From NCBI GenBank assembly GCA_035578905.1, contig JAQJVL010000671.1, positions 224,436 to 288,435 on the forward strand: a DNA stretch of 64,000 bases. The letters are read 5' to 3'. The number at the start of each line of letters is the position of its first letter. Position 1 is the stretch's first letter. Position numbers and translations under genes: made by a program. Origin of the DNA: Stictocephala bisonia. Its lineage: Eukaryota > Arthropoda > Insecta > Hemiptera > Membracidae. Under the pieces are notes generated by a model. It was not told where the DNA came from. It saw only the letters and a program-made list of their open reading frames with translations, and searched no databases. This document shows, in pieces, positions 56,632-64,000 of the stretch.

Positions 56632-59600
56632 GTAAGTTATTTTTCCAGCTTGGTTTTAATTGTTAACGAACTAATACAAATTTTTTATTATATTTCATGT
56701 AGAATCTTGTCTTGTTTCTAGCAATACTTTAACACAGTCAATCAATCGATTAATTCTTGTCAGAAAACAGAAAATGTATGATTGATTTCATACAATTTTG
56801 TTAAAATAATTATGTCCATGGAATCATTAAAACCATTTATCACTATACAAAAAGTTAAGCTAAATATTATCGCTCTTCCTAGCATAAAAACAACTTTTGG
56901 CCGCTAATCAAACATTATTGGTAAAATTGTTGTAGATTTCCTACGCTTCAAGTGTTTTAAGAAACAAACACAACGTTTTGTTAGGTATAAAACTCTTTCG
57001 TCTTCAGTTGTTACTTAACCTACATTTCAAACTTGTGTTTTCTTTCAATTGACGTAACTTTTAAAAACTCCACGGTTGAGCGGTAAGAAAGTTACAATTT
57101 GACTTTGGTCTATGAACAATCCAATACCAACTTTTAATCAAACGTAAGAAGATAAAATATTTGTTCACTATTTATTAAATGAAATTATGCTAACTTTACA
57201 TTTGGGATTATCTGACTAAAATATATATTTTTTACAAAACCTTTTATGTGTTTGATTGCTTAGGTTGTTATTTTTTATGTACCTAGAGTTATAAAAATTA
57301 CTTTTACCTCAATATAGAATCTGTATCAAAAACTTAAGAATTTTTTACAAGCACTATTTAACTAAGAATATAAATAGGTGGCAAGGAGAAATATAACTAC
57401 TAAAATAGTGACTCTAGAATACCCTAAAACCGTTCAATTTGATTGATGGCTATCTCTTACAAGCTTTAAAATGTGATTCATCATATTTTTAACTTAAAGA
57501 TACTTTTAAAATTATCTTTTTTAAATTTAAAGATTCAGGAGAGTAGGTCATCCATACAGTCACTTATCAGCATTAAATACATTTTATATTTTAAATGTTT
57601 GTTATTTTCATACTTGGTATTTAATTTAATAATATTAAAATTGACTCGTATTTATTAAGTATATAATAATTTATTTTAACTATATCTTACGCCTACTTAT
57701 TATTATTGTTAATGGAATGTTGTGTTATTTTATCTGTGCTGATGAGAAAATAAATGTATTATAAATACAAATTATTTTTTCATAAATATACAAAGTTCGT
57801 TAATCTACCATAATTGAAAATAAATAAATAAAACGTTTAACTTTATAAAATTGTTGATAACATTTGTACTTATTATTCTGCAAGGCAGATATTTATAGTA
57901 GCCAAATTGTTTGACTATTAAATCCAACCATAATTAGGATTGGATATATGTATAGTTTACATAGCTAAAGTATGAAAGTCCGTTTCCATGACGTCACAAG
58001 TGAAAACTATATTTTGCCAATAATCTGCACATATGAGTAAATATTTAAGAAATGATACCAGCTTTGTTTATTGTATTTGTTAGTTTTGGTTCACCAATGA
58101 AGTGTTTATTCCACGCCTTGGATGGTTTGGTGACAGTGTATCCAATATATGCCAGTATATGTATCCAATACCTGTCTTCCATGTTAACTACGCCCAATAT
58201 CACTTACGAGTGGCGCAGTTTAATAAAGCATATACGGGTTGATTCTTGCTATGACAATTTGAAACGAACAATGTTGTCTGTTGTCAATTCCACATACTTT
58301 CGTTCATCTTAACAAATACTCTTTATAAATTTTGTTATAACTACTTTGGTTTTATATGTATTTCAATAATTGACTTCAACAATGTGTATTTCAATGTTGC
58401 TTTCGTATTTCAATATATTTGAAAAAGATTCTATGAGAGCCTTTTATAATTTTGTTACGTACGTCTCTTACGTCAAAATCAAGAACACATCAAAATTTTA
58501 TTCACGAAAAAGGAAATGTTTGATACTCCAAATTTTCCACGGTAAAATATGATTCTGATTTTTAAAGAATTTTAGTTATTCCAATTTCAAACCATTTAAA
58601 ACTGTATACGAAATGAGATTATTATTTTATTTTTTGTATAGTAAAACATAATACGATCATTCTGACACGGGAATATGACAATAATTTCTATACTATAAAA
58701 AATATTTGTTATTTCCTTTTTTACTTTTGTAATTATTTGTGACTTTTTGACATCAAATTAATTTTACTTTCCTTTTATAACGTTACCTACCTTTAACAAT
58801 GTGTCTGAATTCCTAAAAAACTTATCTTCATTCATATTGGCTTCCATTAAAATTGTAACTGATATTTTTTTAAATGCATTAGTATAATTGTGTATTGCCA
58901 TACAGAAAAAGGCAACAGTGGTTGCTGTCTTGTGGTCTCAGTGATAAATACATTACAACCAGTGGACATCTTTATAAATATGTAGGAATAATTACGTTTT
59001 ATATCTTTGATAATTTAGGGGGAATAAGGGAGGATCTACTATCTGCATGGAAAACTGGAAACTATTACTGGATCGACCTCTGTTTTTCTTCTATGAGCTA
59101 CTAAATATGTGAGGCTGGACGTATTTTTCTACAATAAAAATAACGCTTCAATTCATACTCCAAAAGACAAACAGAGAACCCACGGCCAACCGGCGGACAG
59201 AACGAGTAAATATTTACAACTGTTAGCCGGTTAAAGGCCACGTTGCTACTTCAATACACAGTTCTACGTTCTATCATCTGCATTATACGACGGGTTTATT
59301 GTGTTCTACTTCGGTAGGATAATTGCATAAATATATCATATTTGGAAATAAATTGTAGTAAACATTCAATGAAAACCCCTTAATAATAATAATAAAAACA
59401 ACGAAGTGAGAAGATCTATAAAACGCTAAATTAATTCAACATGTGTTTTAAAATATAAAAAAAGTCTTTAACAGGTGTTTTGTGTAGTTCTTTCCGATAT
59501 TAAGGAAACATATTACAGACAAAAACAGGATATAAGAAAGTCTTTAAAAATCCCCGATTTACTTCCTCTGGTTTTTTTTATTCTGCATCGTCTTAGGAAA

Positions 59601-60994
59601 AATATTTAAAACAGGCCGAATTGATGGGCCTAAGTACTGAGAGAATAAATCATAATATTTTAATCACAAGTTTTCAACACAAAAGGACTACAACAGAGCA
59701 AACATTAAAAAGAGCGAGTTACATTTCGATTGTGAGACACATATTGTAATATTTACATCAATAATAAACAGCAAAGTTATTTTTAATATTAGATAAAAAG
59801 AACATGTAAGTGCATGATTTTTGTAAAAATAGAATAAATTTGTGTCTAAACAAAAACAAATAAAGTGATGATACAGTAATACCACTAATCAATATAAAAA
59901 CAAATAACATATATATTTTAATACATATTTCATGTATGTCTATTATCAAAGGAAATTCTTTTGTTAACAAACAAAAATATTTATTGCATTTTTATTTTAT
60001 TAACACTATTATTCTTTTGTTTTTTATTGCAGTAAAACATTGTTACTAATCAAACTCATAAAAATGACCCTTAAGGTAAATGAGTTTCAAATAAATATGT
60101 TAAAGAGAAGTTAATTAGACAGATCATGTATTACTGTATGAGACTACGAAACCACGTCAAATAGAACGTCCAGCCAACGGTTTTAAAACCCCAATCTGAA
60201 TTAATGCATTATAACTGAATATTTGCACAGCATTTATGTTTTTATCACACGTAATACTTCTTCGTTCATGATTAAGAAGTCACTTCACAGTTTAAATGAC
60301 TTCTCAATCATCTTTTTGAATTTCATCTTTCAATCTGAAAATGAACATTGTAAGGTAACTGAATACAAAATGAGTAAAAAATTCTTTCCAAAACTAAATG
60401 TTTTAAAAAATCTGATATTTGAACAGTTAAATGGCGTTAAAACCTAAACCCAAGGTTTATATTTTATCATAATATATAATATTAACTAGTAGTGAGAGAA
60501 GAAAGGTCATTATGGAAGAACATCCAGACAATGTGAAACGGGCGTGTAATAAGCAGGAATGACATTACAAAGACGTAGAGAAAGGCCTTTTTAATGGGGA
60601 AAACTCACGAGGAAAACCCGGCTGAATAACGTCTTAAATCATAAAGGATCTGGGGTACAATCTCAAAATTAAGGTACAAAAGAGACTGGAATGGAGATCT
60701 ACTGGAAACCGACCCCAAGGCTGACCACTAAAGGAAGAAGACTATTTTAGTGTTCTTTGAAGTGGCCTACACAAATATTTTAAAACTATCTTGTGATGTC
60801 CACTTGATGTTACATATGTTTCTTTAAATTAAATCACTTTTCAATCCAAACACACGTAGTTAAATTAAAACATTTAAGTTATAACATCTAAAAGTGTTAA
60901 CTTACTTTAGAAAAGATTAATCTGAATATCATACACTTTTAAGCAAAAGAAAACTTATAAATACTTATTTTATATCATATTCATTATATCTGCG
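56632..60994. other. AT-rich DNA without recognisable genes
   Basis: Many frames of 60-86 codons occur, all AT-driven and without motifs. The strand-reversed stretch 56940-57020 carries CTGAAGA and AAAACGTTGTG, a decayed relative of the hammerhead-like repeats. A GC-richer patch near 59175-59270 holds CCAACCGGC and GCCGGTTA inverted words. Confidence 0.4.
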
Positions 60995-61345
60995 TTCTAG
61001 TGTTGAAACCCATCTACTTGGGGACAAAGTGTTGAGGATATTGTAGTTATAGGTTCTATTTTCGGTCCTCTTAATGCAAAAAAATATGGCGTCAGTTCAA
61101 TATTGCCACCGATATGGAAATTACTAGAAAAGTCTGAGGGCCCATACTGGGTAGTAATCAGGGTCCGGATGTTGTATAGAGAAGAGAACTGAGCATCAGA
61201 CTTGTCAATCAAGTTACATTAAGTTAATACTACGTGGTTCGGATTTCCCATAGCTATCGGTATATTAATAAATGGTCCTTTATGAGCACAAGTGAAACTC
61301 AGTTAGTAACAAGACTACACACGTTATCCATACTCATCCTTACAA
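60995..61345 (+). repeat. SINE-like dispersed repeat, copy 6
   Basis: It contains TGTTGAAACCCATCTACTTG, GGGACAAAGTGTTGAGGATA, TAGAAAAGTCTGAGGGCCCA, AGAACTGAGCATCAGACTTG, TACTACGTGGTTCGGATTTC and CAGTTAGTAACAAGACTACA in family order. The minus-strand frame at 60997-61212 lies inside it and is not a gene. Confidence 0.85.
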
Positions 61346-62589
61346 CCCACCCTCGTACTATCAAAACATTGCTGGACCCATCGAGGGTGGGTGTGAAGGC
61401 ACCGGACTCAGGAGAACGACACAGAAAAAAAGAAAAAACACAAGTTGAATAGAAAAAATATTGATGCCAAGCTAGAATGGTGAGTTTGCCGTCAACGCCA
61501 AGTAACACAGAAAACAAAATCACGGAACACGAAAAAACTAGAGAAACGCAAAGGGGAAGACTGAACTGTCTGAGGGAGACGATCGTAATATATGCAAAGC
61601 CACTTATTCATATTTACTTTGAAATACGCACAAGTTACAATGTAAATGTTCTTAACAATGAAAATACTTATTTATGAATGAAAATCTTTTCACTTTATTG
61701 GCTAATTTACTGTGTTCTTAACTAAATGAAGCAATAAGAACACTTTGCGATAAATTATCACTTATTTTTAACATAAAAAGAGTTTCTAATCCTTGAGCCA
61801 GATTGGAATTCTGTCGAGACATAAATGTCGTTCAAAGGAAACAGCCTAAATCCCTAAAGGGCACGATCTCGGACGGGCGGATTTCTTCATCAAACACGCT
61901 GAAACCCTTCGTCAAGTAGAGTTGTAAGAAAATTATCAATTCCGTTCAGTTTACCTTGAGTCTAACATGTATGTAACTGTTTCTAGCATTGTTGAATTTG
62001 TTTAAATACTTTTAAATTTGCAAAATTTATTTTTATTAAAAAACTTGTTTAATATATTGACGAATAGTTAATAGATAGTTATACGAGGTGCTGCCAATCA
62101 ATCTACAAACAATTGATAACTTACAGAAATAAATGTTTCAAAATTCACTCCCTTAAAATGCCTTTAACTTTAGTCTTGACCGTAAGTTTTTTAATGAATA
62201 ATACGATTAATTTTGCATCATCGTTATTTTTAACGATGTACTGAGATGTTATTAACTATTAATGGATTTAATAAGCATTGCCATTAAGGTATCCATTAAT
62301 GCATACATGCATTAATGTACAGTATTATGTATTAACAAAAGTACAGTAACTTTTGTGCCATTGAACACATCTTTTGCGTTTATAAGGGTATAAATTATAG
62401 TATTTCTTATTTAAGGCAATATTTTTTAATAAAAAGCCACCATTTTGTATCCGAGATTAGTCCAACTAGCTTTAATAAATATATTTTAAAATCATAGGAT
62501 TTTTATTTGACACTTTGGTTTTTTGAAAGATATTATGTTATAAAATATTTTACAGTAAAGCAATAAACTAATAGTTATTAACTTTAATA
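61346..62589. other. AT-rich DNA without recognisable genes
   Basis: Short frames near 61234-61677 overlap the SINE end and flanking DNA and are unsupported. The rest is AT-rich and featureless, apart from CATTAATG words near 62295-62325. Confidence 0.4.
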
Positions 62590-62912
62590 GCTCAATGGTT
62601 GCCATCGACGTGGACACTACTAGAGGAGTCTGGTGTGTCCATGTTGGATGGTAATCAAAGTTCAGATGCTGTGAAGGAAAGATAACTGAGTATTAGACTT
62701 ATCAATTAGCTGAAAATCATACCATCACGACGCGGTTCGGATTCCACGTAAATCTGTATTTCTCTTAGTTGCCCTTGCTATTGGGCTATTAATAAATAAC
62801 CCTTTCTAAGTAACAGTCGACCTTAGTTAGTAACAATGACTACACTTGTTCATCAACACTCATTCGCTCATATCTTGACGATCGACGTCCTAATAATGAA
62901 TAATAATAATGG
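62590..62912 (+). repeat. SINE-like dispersed repeat, copy 7 (5'-truncated)
   Basis: It begins inside the family at CTCAATGGTTGCCATCGACG and runs through TCCATGTTGGATGGTAATC, GCGGTTCGGATTCCACGTAA and GTCGACCTTAGTTAGTAACA to CCTAATAATGAATAATAATA. The 5' truncation and the TAATAATGAATAATAATAATG tail fit retroposition. Confidence 0.85.
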
Positions 62913-62993
62913 ATAGGCTCTATCTTTAATATTTGTTTAAACAGTTCCATTATATCTAGTAAATTGAATCTCATCGCATCCAATCTAATTTAG

Positions 62994-63245
62994 TGTTATA
63001 TCCCATCTATTTTGAGGCTAAATATTACATTATAGGCAATATTTTTTCTTCTCAGTCTTATCAATACTGATACTATCTCCACTCAATGGTCGCGATCAAT
63101 CTGGATATTATATGTAGAGTGTGTGTTTCATGTATTTTTACTATTAGTTGGGTCATTTTGATTTTGGACAGAAGTTCCATGTTGACTTGTGTAGAGAACT
63201 GAATCAAACTTGTTCGATAGCTAAAATCAGACCAATGCTACAAAA
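62994..63245 (+). repeat. SINE-like dispersed repeat, copy 8 (degenerate)
   Basis: Weaker but ordered matches: CCATCTATTTTGAGGCTAAA against the family head, CTCAATGGTCGCGATCAATC, GTAGAGAACTGAATCAAACT and AGCTAAAATCAGACCAATGC. It is an older copy sitting 80 bp downstream of copy 7. Confidence 0.6.
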
Positions 63246-63254
63246 TAAGTTAAA

Positions 63255-63590
63255 TATTTATTTATTTATTTTTATTTTTATTTATTATTGATTATTTATT
63301 AATATAAGAGTAATCCTCCAATTTGCATAAAAAATAAACAATTACAATACATTACTATTTAAAAACAATAATAATTTTGGAAAACTAGTTTGAAGAACAT
63401 GGGAGAACAAAATAGTGCCAACATAGATAAAATATTTGTGGGCATGAGTTTAAAGGTTAATTTAGTATAGTAATCGGATCCCACGATAAACTTCAGTTCT
63501 CTATGTCTGATCGGAGTTTTTATGTCTTGGAGGCAATACAATACATTATACGGATTTTACAATACATACGTGTATACGGATTATACAATA
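63255..63590. other. AT-rich DNA, no gene seen
   Basis: A TTTATTTATT run at 63258-63300 is followed by featureless sequence and short direct repeats of ACAATACATTATACGG (63547-63600). Confidence 0.4.
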
Positions 63591-63925
63591 CATTATACGG
63601 AAGCAATACAATTGTACGTGTGTGGACAGAGGTAGGTGGGTCATACCACTGTACGTGTATAGGCGAGTGGGTGGTCAATACCACTGTACGTGTATGGGTG
63701 GGTGGGAGGGTCCATACCAGTCACTGTACACGTATGGTTGAGTGAGTCAATCTGTTCATTTGTTTGTTCATCTACGTTTGTTGTTTGTTGTTGTTTGAAA
63801 CAAAACAAAATTATCATTCAAGCCTTACTTGATAACGTGTCAGTCAGAAAGGAAGGTTTTACAGCGAACAACTTGACGTTACCCACCAGCCCACCCATAC
63901 ACGTACAGTGGTATTGACGTATACA
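63590..63925. repeat. Tandem GTACGTGTATGGGTGG units with an inverted copy
   Basis: Four degenerate units of about 36-45 bp start at GTACGTGTGTGG (about 63613), GTACGTGTATAGG (63653), GTACGTGTATGGG (63688) and GTACACGTATGG (63726). The third unit with its left flank (63674-63706) reappears inverted at 63885-63917. The two overlapping plus-strand frames here read the repeat. It may be the edge of a larger foldback element cut by the window end. Confidence 0.75.
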
Positions 63926-64000
63926 CACGTATAATGCTTCCGTTGCATTCCACCCTTCATAATGATTCCTTGTTCCTTAATCATCGACCCATGTATGGAC

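Noticed and set aside
56940..57022. Third exon continuing the chain from 56581
   Set aside because: It reads in phase to a stop, but the sequence matches a decayed hammerhead-type repeat on the other strand, so the open reading is probably chance.

Overview
This is an AT-rich, repeat-dominated stretch of an animal nuclear genome, most likely an insect. The grounds are an interstitial (TTAGG)n block, the insect-type telomere repeat, at 18855-18919; two arthropod-style non-LTR retrotransposon tails; cut-and-paste elements with clean target-site duplications; splice-site-bounded exon candidates; and no bacterial-style gene organisation. No complete protein-coding gene is visible. Most open frames come from tandem repeats or from chance.

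Layout. 1-2150: a non-autonomous hAT-like element (87-1066, exact 8-bp duplication), a possible minus-strand first exon near 1690 and a cluster of GAANNTTC palindromes. 2165-6020: a satellite of about 131 bp per monomer. 6660-8423: a 28-bp minisatellite, open in two reading frames throughout and in the third between its short units. 8424-25070: mostly unique AT-rich DNA with two decayed LINE 3' ends (11898-12285 minus, 12834-13716 plus), three copies of a dispersed repeat with a hammerhead-like core (about 11249, 15431 and 21695), a TTAGG block between inverted arms, a 366-bp near-perfect palindrome (19758-20123) and a mariner-type MITE (24769-24994). 25071-25525: a second long palindrome between 13-bp direct repeats. 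26424-41756: a 15.3-kb satellite with a 79-bp monomer (about 194 copies) and a clear higher-order structure (offsets of about 2,446 and 5,289 bp). 41757-64000: AT-rich DNA with three first-exon candidates (42748, 46660, 56165), a 173-bp tandem triplication, a second MITE of the same family, most copies of a SINE-like repeat (eight in the window), a cluster of ACGTGA sites and an inverted, tandemly repeated GTACGTGTATGGGTGG region near the right end.

The most interesting signal is a set of hammerhead-ribozyme-like sequences in at least two unrelated repeat families, with a more degenerate third. Each has a CTGANGA-like box, a stem-loop, a GAAA box, a very short self-complementary stem III and a short stem I whose two strands match. 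Two of the families lie in long inverted duplications. This layout resembles the ribozyme-bearing terminal repeats of Penelope-like retroelements, but no Penelope protein is present and activity cannot be judged by reading.
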